From Pseudalkalibacillus hwajinpoensis (GTDB lineage Bacteria > Bacillota > Bacilli > Bacillales > Guptibacillaceae): a DNA stretch of 64,000 nt. Each line of letters starts with the position of its first letter. Within the stretch, counting starts at the first letter, position 1. The translations under genes and the position numbers were made by a program. Under the pieces are notes generated by a model. It was not told the DNA's origin. It saw nothing but the letters and a program-made list of their open reading frames with translations, and searched no databases. Positions 24,505-33,352 of this stretch are shown here, one piece after another. The stretch spans positions 682,001 to 746,000 of the forward strand of contig NZ_CP156674.1 in assembly GCF_039851965.1 (NCBI RefSeq), read 5' to 3'.

Positions 24505-24684
24505 ATGCCGCGATTTTTACTAATAATCAGTATTGTCTTTGTTGTGATAAGCTTCATTATTTTTCTAATGGGGCTTCTTAAGTTTATTCCAACAGTCGTT
24601 GGAGGCGCCATCCTGTTTATTTCCATTCTTGTTACTGTAAGCGTGATCAACCAACGAAATCAGTTCCGTGGATTCGATCAATAG
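24505..24684 (+). CDS. Small two-helix membrane protein, unknown function
   Basis: An ATG at 24505 after GAGGAGGAG opens a 59-residue frame: MPRFLLIISIVFVVISFIIF, a short MGLLKFIPT turn, then GGAILFISILVTVSV and a hydrophilic tail NQRNQFRGFDQ. Two membrane segments are evident. The strong ribosome site and the terminator starting right after the stop argue that it is real. I do not recognise the family. Confidence 0.65.
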   Translation: MPRFLLIISIVFVVISFIIFLMGLLKFIPTVVGGAILFISILVTVSVINQRNQFRGFDQ

Positions 24685-24718
24685 AAATGCCTTCTCCATA
24701 GACGGAGAAGGCATTTTC
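24685..24718. terminator. Bidirectional terminator between the small membrane gene and pepF
   Basis: AATGCCTTCTCC and GGAGAAGGCATT are perfectly complementary around a short loop. T-rich DNA follows on the plus strand (TTTTCTTATTTC). Confidence 0.85.
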
Positions 24719-24725
24719 TTATTTC

Positions 24726-26540
24726 TTATTCAAATAGAAGACTTTCCATTTCATCGAGGATGGATTCAAAGACATTAAGCGCATCGCTTATTGGTTTCGA
24801 AGATGTCATATCCACTCCTGCTTTCTTCAATACTTCAATCGGGTAATCTGAGCTTCCAGCTTTTAAGAAGTCGATGTAGCGTATAACAGCTGACTCGCCC
24901 TCTTCAAGGATCTGATTAGAAAGAGATGCTGCTGCACTAAACCCAGTCGCATATTGGAATACATAATAATTGTAGTAGAAATGAGGAATACGTGCCCATT
25001 CGAGCGCAATTTCATCATCGATCACAAGTTCTTCTCCGAAATACTTTTTGTTTAGGTCATAATAAAGTGAGGAAAGAAGATCCGGTGTTAATGGCTCTCC
25101 ATTCTGAGCTTTCTTATGGATTTCATACTCAAATTCTGCAAACATCGTTTGTCTAAATACGGTACCGCGGAAACCTTCGAGATAATGGTTGAGTAAGTAG
25201 AGCTTTTCTTTCTTATCCGTCGTATTTTCAAGCAAGTAGTGGTTTAAAAGAGATTCATTTGTTGTAGATGCTACTTCTGCTACAAAAATAGAATAATTCG
25301 CATATGGATATGGTTGATTCTCTCTTGTGTAATAACTGTGCACGGAATGCCCGAACTCATGGGCAAGCGTAAAGAGATTATTCACATTATCCTGCCAGTT
25401 CATTAAGATATACGGACGCGTACCGTACGCTCCGGAAGAATAAGCTCCGCTCCTTTTACCTGCATTTTCCTGAACATCGACCCAGCGATTTGAAAATCCT
25501 TCTTCAAGAATACCTTCGTACTCTTCGCCAAGAGGTGTTAATCCTTTTAAAATATAGTCCTTTGCCTCCTTGTAAGAGACTTCCATCTTCACTTCAGGGA
25601 CGAGCGGTGTATATAAGTCATACATATGAATGTCATCTAGACCCAGAGCCTTTTTACGGAGCTTTACATAGCGATGCAGCAGGTCCAAACGACTATTTAC
25701 GGTTTCCACAAGATTATCGTAAACGTCTTCTGGAATATTGTTATTATCGAGGGCTGCCTGTCTTGCAGAGTCATAATTTCGAACCCTAGCATAGTAATTG
25801 TCCCGCTTCACTGTTCCGCTCAGCGTACTCGCAAACGTATTTTTAAACTTCTCATATGTTTCATAAACCGCTTTAAATGCATCCTTACGAACGCGGCGAT
25901 CACTACTTTCAAGGAAACGGATGTAACGGCCATGCGTTACTTCCACTTCTTCACCGTTCTCATCTTTAATCGTTGGAAACTTCATATCCGCGTTGTTTAA
26001 CATACCGAACGTATTACTTGAACTGTTCGTAACATCACTTACGCCTGCAAGGATTGCTTCCTCTTCTTTTGAAAGGACATGCGGACGCTGACGATTGATT
26101 TCATCAAGCGCATGAGCATATAAGGAAAGATCCTTGTTTTCCTTCATGAATGTTTGGATTTTCTCTTCAGGAACACTAAGAATTTCTGGCACGACAAATG
26201 CAAGCTCACTGCTAACCTCCGTAGCTAAATTGGCAGCGCGATCATTTAGACCCTGGTAATGAGAATTCGTCGTATCCTGATCATAGCGCATATGGGCATA
26301 TGTATATAGTTTACCTAATTTGATTGTTAATTCATCTTGCTTTTGTAGGGCATTGTAAAGTGTATCAGCTGATTCACCAAGCTTCCCTTTGTATTGCTCC
26401 ATTTCAGGAAGAAGTCCTTTGATTTCATTGAATTCGTCATCCCATTTTTGATCATCCTCGTAAATCGCCTCTAAATCCCACGTATCTTCAACAGGAATTT
26501 CATCACGTTTTGGCAGAGCGTTTACTTTTGTCTCTTCCAT
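24726..26540 (-). CDS. pepF: Oligoendopeptidase F
   Basis: The 604-residue enzyme is an M3B metallopeptidase. TLAHEFGHSVHSYY carries the HExGH zinc site, and the downstream Glu ligand lies in SIFVAEVASTTNE. The N-terminal NALPKRDEIPVEDTWDLEAIYEDD is the usual PepF opening. It cleaves peptides of roughly 7 to 17 residues in the cytoplasm. In Bacilli it lies between coiA and spxH, as here. Overlapping frames within it are shadows. Confidence 0.95.
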   Translation of the reverse strand: MEETKVNALPKRDEIPVEDTWDLEAIYEDDQKWDDEFNEIKGLLPEMEQYKGKLGESADTLYNALQKQDELTIKLGKLYTYAHMRYDQDTTNSHYQGLNDRAANLATEVSSELAFVVPEILSVPEEKIQTFMKENKDLSLYAHALDEINRQRPHVLSKEEEAILAGVSDVTNSSSNTFGMLNNADMKFPTIKDENGEEVEVTHGRYIRFLESSDRRVRKDAFKAVYETYEKFKNTFASTLSGTVKRDNYYARVRNYDSARQAALDNNNIPEDVYDNLVETVNSRLDLLHRYVKLRKKALGLDDIHMYDLYTPLVPEVKMEVSYKEAKDYILKGLTPLGEEYEGILEEGFSNRWVDVQENAGKRSGAYSSGAYGTRPYILMNWQDNVNNLFTLAHEFGHSVHSYYTRENQPYPYANYSIFVAEVASTTNESLLNHYLLENTTDKKEKLYLLNHYLEGFRGTVFRQTMFAEFEYEIHKKAQNGEPLTPDLLSSLYYDLNKKYFGEELVIDDEIALEWARIPHFYYNYYVFQYATGFSAAASLSNQILEEGESAVIRYIDFLKAGSSDYPIEVLKKAGVDMTSSKPISDALNVFESILDEMESLLFE

Positions 26541-27216
26541 TAATAAGACACCTCCATCAATTGATTGCGTTACACTAGTTTATCGTACCATATTCTCCAA
26601 ATTATTCTTAAAATTTCGCTCGACAAACATTGCGCCTTATTATAGTCTATGCAAAATTTCAGAATCTAATTTAACACATTGATCTACTCTTTTAATGATT
26701 TGGGGCTGATAAAGCTTTTCATAATAGTCATTATCCCATTCTTTTAGCACTTTCAACCTGACGAGTTGTGTCAGGTAACCTTTTAAAGCTCTCTGAACTC
26801 CTTCTGTTTTTTGGACTCACTTTAACTAAATTAATTGAAATCAGATGTTTAAATGAGGTGCAGAGCGAATCAATAGTAAAGGATTGTCCGCAGGAAATAC
26901 TTCGAAGAAAGCAGATGAGGATCCAGGTTTGCCAGAGGTAGGGTGGGGTTTCGAACCAGAAGTTTTCAGGTGAAGGGATTCCTGCCTCAGTAGGAAACAT
27001 TCGAATCGAAGCGCCTTCGGAATACAGTCGCTTCCGCAAATAAAAATAAGCATACGATTTTTCACCTGGGCTGTTTCGCCAGATTTGCTTTTGCTTTAAC
27101 CAAATAGAATAAAATTGTATTGGGACTTTCATTGGAGTTGAGGTTTGGAGAAGTTCAGAAAAAGTAGTCGAAGAAATTTGATAATAGGAAGTGGAACAAA
27201 TCACTTTAGTAGGCGG

Positions 27217-27420
27217 TGAACTACCCGCCACTTACCACCCTTACGGGTTGGTTGAAGTGGTGGCTTCTTGGGTAATCGCCACTTTTACTAGCTGACGAAA
27301 TGGACCAAGCTAACCCTCTTGTTCCAAGAGTTTATATTTACACTAGGTTAGGCAGTTGCTAACCAGCGAATGCCTTCTTTTTTGATATTGAGTGCGGAGT
27401 TGACATCTCTATCGAGACTT
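27217..27420 (-). ncRNA. Probable omega-RNA (reRNA) of the TnpB element
   Basis: In IS200/IS605 elements the guide RNA is transcribed from the 3' end of tnpB through the right end, and its guide is the flanking DNA. Here the minus strand after the tnpB stop at 27348 has hairpins CTCTTGGAACAAGAG and ACCAACCCGTAAGGGTGGT within a larger fold up to GTAGTTCAC. The 5' limit is a guess. The predicted guide begins CGCCTACTAAAGTGAT just left of 27216. Confidence 0.5.
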
Positions 27421-28463
27421 AGCCCGCAGGTGCATTGATAGGTGCGTTCGGATAATTTGATTTCTTTTGCAGAACCACAATTCGAACAAGTCTTAGTAGA
27501 TGGAAACCATTTATCTATTTTGATAAGTTGTTTCCCTTGTTCTTTTAGCTTGTAGTGTAAGAAAGAAGTGAACATACCCCACCCGTTATCAGCGACACTT
27601 TTTCCGAACTTGAGTGCTTGTGACATGCCCTTCATGTCTAAATCTTCAATCACAACAGCGTCAAACTCAGTTACTAATTCTTTTGATTTGTGATGGAGGA
27701 GGAAATTCTTACGTTGGTTTGCTACTTTTTCTTGCAGTTTTGCTACCCGAATGCGTTGCTTGTTCCAATTTGAAGAACCTTTCTTTTTGCGAGACAATCT
27801 ACGTTGTTCGATTGCTAATTTATCAAGCATTTGACGAAAAAATTTAGGATAATTGGCTTTCTTACCCTCACTATCGACAAATAACCCATTCATTGCAAAA
27901 TCTAGCCCGACAACATTTTGAATATTTTTGATTTCAATTTCTTTTTCATATTCTGTCAGAATCGAAATGTAATATTTCCCTGATGAAGACATCGAAATCG
28001 TGCAAGACTTAATAATATGCTCAGATGGAATTTCTCTATGCTGTTTGAGTTTCACCATTTTCAGTTTAGGCAATTTGATATGACCACCCAATATCTGAAT
28101 ATTTCTGTTCACAACATTCGTTGTATAGCTTTGTTTGTGACGCTTGTTTTTGAACTTTGGAAACTTGGCATTCCCTTTGAAGAAGGCTTTATATGCCTTA
28201 TCTAAGTTTAATTGTGCGTTTGCCAACGCCAAAGAGTCCACTTCTTTTAGCCACTCGAACTCTTTTTTGTATTTGGCGGGAGTAGGATGTTTCGCCTTTT
28301 TTAACGCTTCCTTGTCCTCTTTCAGATTTTCATACGTTTCTTTTCGTTCTGCCAACATCCTGTTATAGACAAAACGAACACAACCGAAGGTTTTACGAAT
28401 TACTAATGCCTGTTCATCTGTTGGATACATTCGGAACTTATACGCTTTATTTTGTTTAGCCAT
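27348..28463 (-). CDS. tnpB: TnpB RNA-guided nuclease of the IS200/IS605 element
   Basis: The 371-residue protein is full length. The RuvC residues are Asp188 (VVGLDFAMNG), Glu273 (VVIEDLDMKGM) and Asp353 (LDRDVNSALNI). Between the last two is a zinc ribbon CSNCG...CTCG with Cys326, 329, 344 and 346. The N-terminal YKFRMYPTDEQALVIRKTFGCVRFVYN is the usual start of the family. TnpB cuts DNA under guidance of the element's own right-end RNA and helps retain the transposon at donor sites. No lesion is visible, unlike in tnpA, so nuclease activity is plausible. Confidence 0.93.
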   Translation of the reverse strand: MAKQNKAYKFRMYPTDEQALVIRKTFGCVRFVYNRMLAERKETYENLKEDKEALKKAKHPTPAKYKKEFEWLKEVDSLALANAQLNLDKAYKAFFKGNAKFPKFKNKRHKQSYTTNVVNRNIQILGGHIKLPKLKMVKLKQHREIPSEHIIKSCTISMSSSGKYYISILTEYEKEIEIKNIQNVVGLDFAMNGLFVDSEGKKANYPKFFRQMLDKLAIEQRRLSRKKKGSSNWNKQRIRVAKLQEKVANQRKNFLLHHKSKELVTEFDAVVIEDLDMKGMSQALKFGKSVADNGWGMFTSFLHYKLKEQGKQLIKIDKWFPSTKTCSNCGSAKEIKLSERTYQCTCGLSLDRDVNSALNIKKEGIRWLATA

Positions 28464-28474
28464 ATCAAATCACC

Positions 28475-28874
28475 TCACTTCATCCCTTGATTTTCGATAT
28501 ACTTTTTTACGACTTCAATCGGTGAACCGCCTGTGGTCAACAAGCAAAAACTTCGTGACCAAAACATTTCTTTCCATAGCTTTTTTCGAACGAGAGGAAA
28601 CTCTTTTTTGATAAGTCTCGAACTCGCACTTTTGTATGCATTGATGAATTTTGATAATTCACTATTAGGTTGTGCTTTGAACAAAATATGAACATGGTCA
28701 ATGTCATGGTTCCACTCGACCAATGTAATATTGTATTTTTCACTCAAGGATACAAATTTTTCTTTTGCATAGTCTGAAATCGTGTCATCAATATCCGTTC
28801 CTTCGATATTTTACAACCAATACAAGATGGTAATACATCAAGAACACTGAATGGTTATTACTATCTAATTTCAT
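28475..28874 (-). pseudogene. tnpA: IS200/IS605 Y1 transposase tnpA with a frameshift
   Basis: Translation from the ATG at 28874 gives MKLDSNNHSVFLMYYHLVLV and VKYRRNGY, then a stop. A second frame continues with DTISDYAKEKF, then HDIDHVHILF (the HUH metal site) and IEVVKKYIENQ (catalytic Tyr). The two frames join if one base is removed near 28798-28803, giving the standard length of about 132 residues. Catalytic residues are all present, so only the frameshift disables it. Movement of this copy would then need another TnpA in trans. It ends 11 bp before tnpB. Confidence 0.85.
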
Positions 28875-29737
28875 TGTATACCAGTCCTTACACTTTATAA
28901 GACTGAATATACCATATTAGGATAAAAAGCAAAATGCCTTTGGGCTAACGCTCAACCGAAATTCATTTCCCCCTTACCGTTGGGCTTCGCCCTTCACAGG
29001 CTTGAAGAGGGAGACTTCTTTCGGAAAAACGTTAAACTTGAAAGAAGAGTTACTGAGGCGAAGCGTTTATCAATAGGGCAATAGCAATGGAGGCGAAGTT
29101 TACAGTTATAGAGGGTGGCAGCAGACCATTCCATCGCACTAATGGAGTGGATTGGGCGATGTTTAGAATTCAAACGTTTAGCTCCGAGAATCCAGAGAAC
29201 ATCTAAACCTGATGCTGAATAATCCTCCGTTCTTTGTTTTAATAAAGGATTACTTATCGAGGAACACTGGTATTCAATGGCGAGGTGGACTTCCGGGAGC
29301 AGAAGATCAGGACGTTGTCTTGTTCGAGAGAGATACCATTCAAGCTTAACTCGCCGCTTTTCTCTTGTTAGCCATTCATAAAGCTGACGTTTTTCCCTGC
29401 AGATGATAGAGTGATTCCACTTCTGAATTCGTAAGACAAGGTACTTTTCCATGATGAGAAAAGTGCCAGATCTTCTTCTCCCCTAGTTTCATAATGACCC
29501 TGGAACCACAGGCAGGGCAAAAATATTCTCGCGTACTTCTAAGCTTACGAAGCTCATTAAGCCCACCGTTTGTGTCTGCGAGATTTAATAATATTCCTTC
29601 TTTTGTTATCGCTGTTAACATCACAACACCTCTCTTTCATGATTCTTTTATTCTCCTTACCACTTTAGAAATCCTCTACAACGGTTCAACAATTTTCTTT
29701 TTTTTGAAAAGCGGTAAGAAAACCTTGTAAAAAGACA

Positions 29738-29767
29738 TAAAAAAGCCGATTCCCAAATGAAATCGGC
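29738..29767 (-). terminator. Terminator after mecA
   Basis: Minus strand: GCCGATTT pairs with AATCGGC across a short loop, followed by TTTTTTATG. It lies 7 bp past the mecA stop. Confidence 0.85.
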
Positions 29768-29773
29768 GAAATT

Positions 29774-30457
29774 TTATAAGAGTGGAAAGTGCCCGCGGAG
29801 TTGTTCTAGAGCTTGTTCAGAGAGAATCTCCTTACCGTATTCTTGAATGCGATGAAGTGTTAGATCTGTTTCATATCCATATTCTAACAGCTGGCTGAGT
29901 CGGTTGTCTTGCTCTTCTTCAATTAATGTTTCATCAAAGACAACGTGAAGATAGTACCGGTCTTCAAAATGATAAAGCCCATTCTCAACTCCAGCTGGAT
30001 CGAATCTGTGTGATAACGAAATCACATCTTCAAAATCCCTAAAGCCAATCATAAAGGAAAGTTCCTCACCTTCAAGTGGTTCAAGCTCTTCTTCTGGCTC
30101 ATAATTATTTTGAATCGTAAATTTGTCATCCAAAATTTTATCCATATTCTCATCAAGCGGCAGATCAAGCTGCTTTTCTTCAGAAATAGGCAGTTCAAGT
30201 TTGGAACCGTCATTTGACATCTGTGCACGGGTTACGATGATTTCAAGACCTTTTTCTAAAGCCTGAACCTGTATCCATAGAGGACCTTCCAGTGAAAATT
30301 GTTCTCTTTGATGCGCTTCATCCATCATTTCCCAAAACAATTCTTCGCCTCGTTCTCTGTCATACCAGATCTCTTCTCGATCAAAACCTCTATTTTCAAT
30401 GTCTCTATACGTTATAAAGAATTTTAAAGTGTTTGCATTAACGCGTTCGATTTCCAT
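29774..30457 (-). CDS. mecA: Adaptor protein MecA
   Basis: The 227-residue protein begins MEIERVNANTLKFFITYRDIENRGFDREEIWYD, the conserved MecA N-terminal substrate-binding domain. A Glu-rich linker (EPEEELEPLEGEE) leads to a C-terminal domain SFMIGFRDFEDVISLSHRF that binds ClpC. MecA activates ClpC assembly and delivers ComK and other substrates to ClpCP. It sits next to coiA and yjbE as in B. subtilis, and it is encoded near two further genes of the ClpP network, spx and spxH. Confidence 0.95.
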   Translation of the reverse strand: MEIERVNANTLKFFITYRDIENRGFDREEIWYDRERGEELFWEMMDEAHQREQFSLEGPLWIQVQALEKGLEIIVTRAQMSNDGSKLELPISEEKQLDLPLDENMDKILDDKFTIQNNYEPEEELEPLEGEELSFMIGFRDFEDVISLSHRFDPAGVENGLYHFEDRYYLHVVFDETLIEEEQDNRLSQLLEYGYETDLTLHRIQEYGKEILSEQALEQLRGHFPLL

Positions 30458-30722
30458 TTGTTCTCTCTCCCTCCTGTTTTTAACCGGAAGGCTATTCCCT
30501 CTGGGATACTCCTAATTTCCTCTTTCCCTTAAGCGGCGTACACTAACCGCTTTTCTCTTCTACTTCCATTCTATGATAAACGAACAAAGAATGGAAATAA
30601 AAAAACGTTTGATTTTTTCACTCATAATACACCATATACACGATATATTTATTTATGTGTATAGCTTGCCCCAAAGCGCTCCTGTCATGACGTGAAAAAT
30701 TGAATAAACGGGAGAGGATTCC

Positions 30723-31400
30723 TTGTTTAATGTAGAGACGATCACATCAGTACTTTTTATCATCGGCATTGATATTGTACTCGGGGGAGATAATGCTGTG
30801 GTAATTGCACTTGCCTGTCGAAATCTCCCTGATTCTCATCGTAGTCGAGCCATTCTCATTGGTACAGCCATAGCTGTTGGACTTAGAATAGCATTAACAA
30901 TTGTTGCTGTCTATTTATTAATGTTGCCGTATTTATTGTTAATTGGAGCGATATTTCTCCTGTACATTTCATTTAAGCTTGTGATCGATAGTGAAAGTAA
31001 TGAAAGCATACAACCAAAGGTTTCTTTCTGGGGGGCAATTAGGACGATTGTCATGGCAGATTTAATTATGGGCCTTGATAACGTTCTTGCAATCGCAGGT
31101 GCTTCAGAAGGCAGGCTTCCACTCGTTGTCTTCGGCTTACTGATCTCTATTCCTATTATCGTATGGGGGAGTCGCATGATCATGCACGCACTTGATCGTT
31201 TTCCACTATTCATTTATATTGGGGCAGGCATTCTTTCTCTTACAGCTGGTCGAATGTTTACAAACGCTGCTGAATTAAAACACTTTTACTATATGTACCC
31301 CACCATGGAATTCATAACGCAAACCGCTTTTCTAATACTTGTTATAGTCGGAGGTTGGTTCATTAGGAAGGTTCGAGGAAATATCATCATTATTCATTAA
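30723..31400 (+). CDS. yjbE: TerC family integral membrane protein YjbE
   Basis: A TTG at 30723 after GGGAGAGGA gives 225 residues with about seven membrane segments. Conserved TerC features are IDIVLGGDNAVVIALACRNLP and ADLIMGLDNVLAIAGAS, whose buried Asp-Asn pairs probably bind metal. Some TerC proteins in Bacillus metallate exported enzymes with manganese. A manganese riboswitch of the yybP-ykoY type was looked for upstream and not seen. The gene ends in a strong terminator shared with spx. Confidence 0.88.
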   Translation: MFNVETITSVLFIIGIDIVLGGDNAVVIALACRNLPDSHRSRAILIGTAIAVGLRIALTIVAVYLLMLPYLLLIGAIFLLYISFKLVIDSESNESIQPKVSFWGAIRTIVMADLIMGLDNVLAIAGASEGRLPLVVFGLLISIPIIVWGSRMIMHALDRFPLFIYIGAGILSLTAGRMFTNAAELKHFYYMYPTMEFITQTAFLILVIVGGWFIRKVRGNIIIIH

Positions 31401-31417
31401 AAATGAATATTCCGGAC

Positions 31418-31454
31418 AAAAAAACTTCTACAGGGAACCCCTGTAGAAGTTTTT
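31418..31454. terminator. Bidirectional terminator between yjbE and spx
   Basis: AAAAACTTCTACAGGG and CCTGTAGAAGTTTTT are almost perfectly complementary around AACC, with A and T runs on both sides. Confidence 0.9.
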
Positions 31455-31455
31455 A

Positions 31456-31851
31456 TTAATTAACAAGGCGCTGGGCCTCTTGGAGTTGAAAAGTACGAAC
31501 TTTACGTGGTAGGAAACGACGAATTTCGTCTTCATTGTACCCTACTTGCAGGCGCTTTTCATCCAGAATGATTGGACGGCGAAGCAAACCAGGATGCTCG
31601 CTAATAAGCTCAAACAATTCCTGAAGAGAAACCGCATCTAAATTCAAGTTTAATTTCTGGAAAGTTTTTGAGCGAGTTGATATAATTTCATCTGTTCCAT
31701 CCTCAGTCATACGAAGAATTTCTTTTACTTCTTCAATCGTTAGAGGCTCTGAGAAAATGTTCCGCTCTGTATAAGGAATCTCATGTTCCTGTAACCAGGC
31801 CTTTGCTTTACGGCAAGAAGTGCAGCTTGGAGATGTATAAAGTGTTACCAT
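31456..31851 (-). CDS. spx: Transcriptional regulator Spx
   Basis: The ATG at 31851 follows AAAGGAGCAATTCCTT and gives 131 residues, the standard Spx length. MVTLYTSPSCTSCRKAKAWL contains the redox CxxC (Cys10, Cys13). RSKTFQKL holds the conserved Arg region, and LLRRPIILDEKRLQVGYNEDEIRRFLPRKVR is the typical C-terminus. Spx binds the RNA polymerase alpha C-terminal domain and controls thiol-stress genes. It is degraded by ClpXP with SpxH, which is encoded in this window. In B. subtilis it follows yjbC; here an RND pump separates the two. Confidence 0.97.
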   Translation of the reverse strand: MVTLYTSPSCTSCRKAKAWLQEHEIPYTERNIFSEPLTIEEVKEILRMTEDGTDEIISTRSKTFQKLNLNLDAVSLQELFELISEHPGLLRRPIILDEKRLQVGYNEDEIRRFLPRKVRTFQLQEAQRLVN

Positions 31852-32138
31852 AAGGAATTGCTCCTTTCTATAAGTGAACGTCATTATTACATTAGAAAAA
31901 TTATCTTTTCACAATTTGTATTATACTACAATTCATATAAAATAAATAGGGGGTAACAAAATTTACAAGAAAGTTATACCATAGGTATACAATAAAATAT
32001 CATTACTTCTAACTCCTATATACCCCATTCCATTCTATCCAAACCCGATTTGTTTAAAAATGTTTGAATTTTATAACAAAAAAGATTGATTCACATGATA
32101 CCATTCGTAAGAGATACACTAATTCTGAGGTGAATGAA

Positions 32139-33341
32139 ATGAAAAGAGCACTCTTTCTTGTAGGTATGCTTGTCTTTGCAAGCGCTTGTACAACTGAAGA
32201 GATTACTAATGAAGAAACTGCTAATGAACCGATACTAGTTGAAACAAACTCCGTTAAACAAATGAATTTAACGGACGAGCTTGAATTAACAGGACAGGCT
32301 ACCCCTGGCGTTACAATTCCTCTAACAGCCCCCTCCCCTCTTAAAGTAAGAGAAATAAATGTAGAGGTAGGCAGCACGGTTGAAAAGGGCGATCTTATTG
32401 CGGCCCTGGATGATACAACTGCAAGAGAGAATGTAAATCAGCTTACTAATGCAGTTACGGAGCTCGAATCAGCAGTCAGGCAGGCGAAAGAACTATCCAG
32501 CCAGGCTGAAAAAAGCGCACAGGAATTAAAGAAGCTTGAGGGTGAACTTAATGCTTCTCTTGAACGCTCTAAGGAGCTTCTCAATCAGCTCGACTCAAAG
32601 GAAGTGACTGCAGTTGATGTGTTAAAAGAAAGCCTCGAAGTAACGATTAAGCAGGCTCAATTGTCCCAGGCTGCCGCACAGGTCCCATCTATGTCGAACG
32701 GGAACGTTACGCAGCTAGAAACACAGCTATCTGAAACAAAGGCCAGTCTCAATCAAGCGAGAGACGTCCTGAATGCTACAACGATCGAATCTCCTATTAA
32801 CGGGATCGTTTCTCAAATAAACACCGAGGAAAATGCTACAGCAGCGCCTGGTACTCCACTTGCCGTTGTTGTTAATTTAAATCCAGTTGTCGCTGCATTC
32901 CAGGTCAATAGCTTTCAGATTACTCAACTTAATAAAGACCAGGACGTTAAAATTACATTTGATGGAGTTAGTGAAACATTTGACGGAAAGCTTAATGCAA
33001 TTCCACCTACTGCCAATGAACAAACCAGCTCTTTCCTTGTTGAGATTCCGATGCCAAATAACGATTTGGCAGTGAAAGGCGGTATGAAAGCGACAGCTGT
33101 TATTCAAACAGATGTGATTGAGAATGCCATTGTCATACCAAAAGATTCGGTTATTTACGGAGAAGAGAACACGTATGTTTACATTCCACAGGGAGAGAAA
33201 GTAAAAAAAGTAACGGTTGAGCTTGGAGCAGAATCCAACGATAATATCCAGGTTACAAGTGGTCTTTCCAAAGGTGACCAGGTGATTACAAAAGGAAAAG
33301 ACCGCTTGAACGACTCATCCGAAATCCAGGTAAAGAAGTGA
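32139..33341 (+). CDS. Efflux membrane-fusion lipoprotein (RND adaptor)
   Basis: The ATG at 32139 follows GAGGTGA. MKRALFLVGMLVFASACTTE is a lipoprotein signal with lipobox ASAC. The mature part shows the biotinyl-lipoyl-like half motif EINVEVGSTVEKGDLIAALDD, a coiled coil with many Glu/Gln/Lys at about residues 100-200, and the second lipoyl half ATTIESPINGIVSQINTEENA. A beta-barrel and a membrane-proximal domain (KDSVIYGEENTYVYIPQGEKVKKVTVELG) complete it. It pairs with the RND transporter 11 bp downstream. In Gram-positives such adaptors sit on the outer face of the membrane. Confidence 0.9.
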   Translation: MKRALFLVGMLVFASACTTEEITNEETANEPILVETNSVKQMNLTDELELTGQATPGVTIPLTAPSPLKVREINVEVGSTVEKGDLIAALDDTTARENVNQLTNAVTELESAVRQAKELSSQAEKSAQELKKLEGELNASLERSKELLNQLDSKEVTAVDVLKESLEVTIKQAQLSQAAAQVPSMSNGNVTQLETQLSETKASLNQARDVLNATTIESPINGIVSQINTEENATAAPGTPLAVVVNLNPVVAAFQVNSFQITQLNKDQDVKITFDGVSETFDGKLNAIPPTANEQTSSFLVEIPMPNNDLAVKGGMKATAVIQTDVIENAIVIPKDSVIYGEENTYVYIPQGEKVKKVTVELGAESNDNIQVTSGLSKGDQVITKGKDRLNDSSEIQVKK

Positions 33342-33352
33342 GTTGAGTCGAT

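Larger units (their letters stand above)
27216..29001 (-). mobile_element. IS200/IS605-family element inserted in coiA
   Basis: The element carries tnpA then tnpB on the minus strand, with subterminal hairpins and no terminal inverted repeats or target duplication. The left flank on the minus strand ends CTCTTCAA, and the right end reads GTAGTTCAC. Splicing the flanks at the shared TTCA restores an in-frame CoiA segment (KSPSSPPTKVIC), which fixes both ends to within a base or two. The right end contains a GCCACCACTTC...GTGGCGGGTAG fold typical of such elements. Size is about 1.79 kb. Confidence 0.85.
26640..29621 (-). pseudogene. coiA: coiA, interrupted by an IS200/IS605 element and two frameshifts
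   Basis: The gene lies between mecA and pepF as in B. subtilis. The start MLTAITKEGILLNLADTNGG and CPACGSRVIMKLGEKKIWHFSHH (29621 leftwards) are the CoiA zinc-finger N-terminus. RPDLLLPEVHLAIEYQCSSIS...QRTEDY is the nuclease-like core, in another frame. Removing one A from GGGAAAAAC near 29390 joins the first two parts. The IS occupies about 27216-29001. Removing one A from CCAAAAAAC near 26810 lets the C-terminus run on as GVQRALKGYL...EWDNDYYEKLYQPQ to TAATAA at 26637-26642. Restored length is about 400 residues. CoiA aids competence recombination; this copy should be inactive. Confidence 0.85.

Noticed and set aside
28537..28743. Second frame within tnpA
   Set aside because: A shadow of the transposase frame that carries the HUH and Tyr motifs.
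30458..30722. Manganese (yybP-ykoY) riboswitch before yjbE
   Set aside because: The characteristic conserved loops are not visible.
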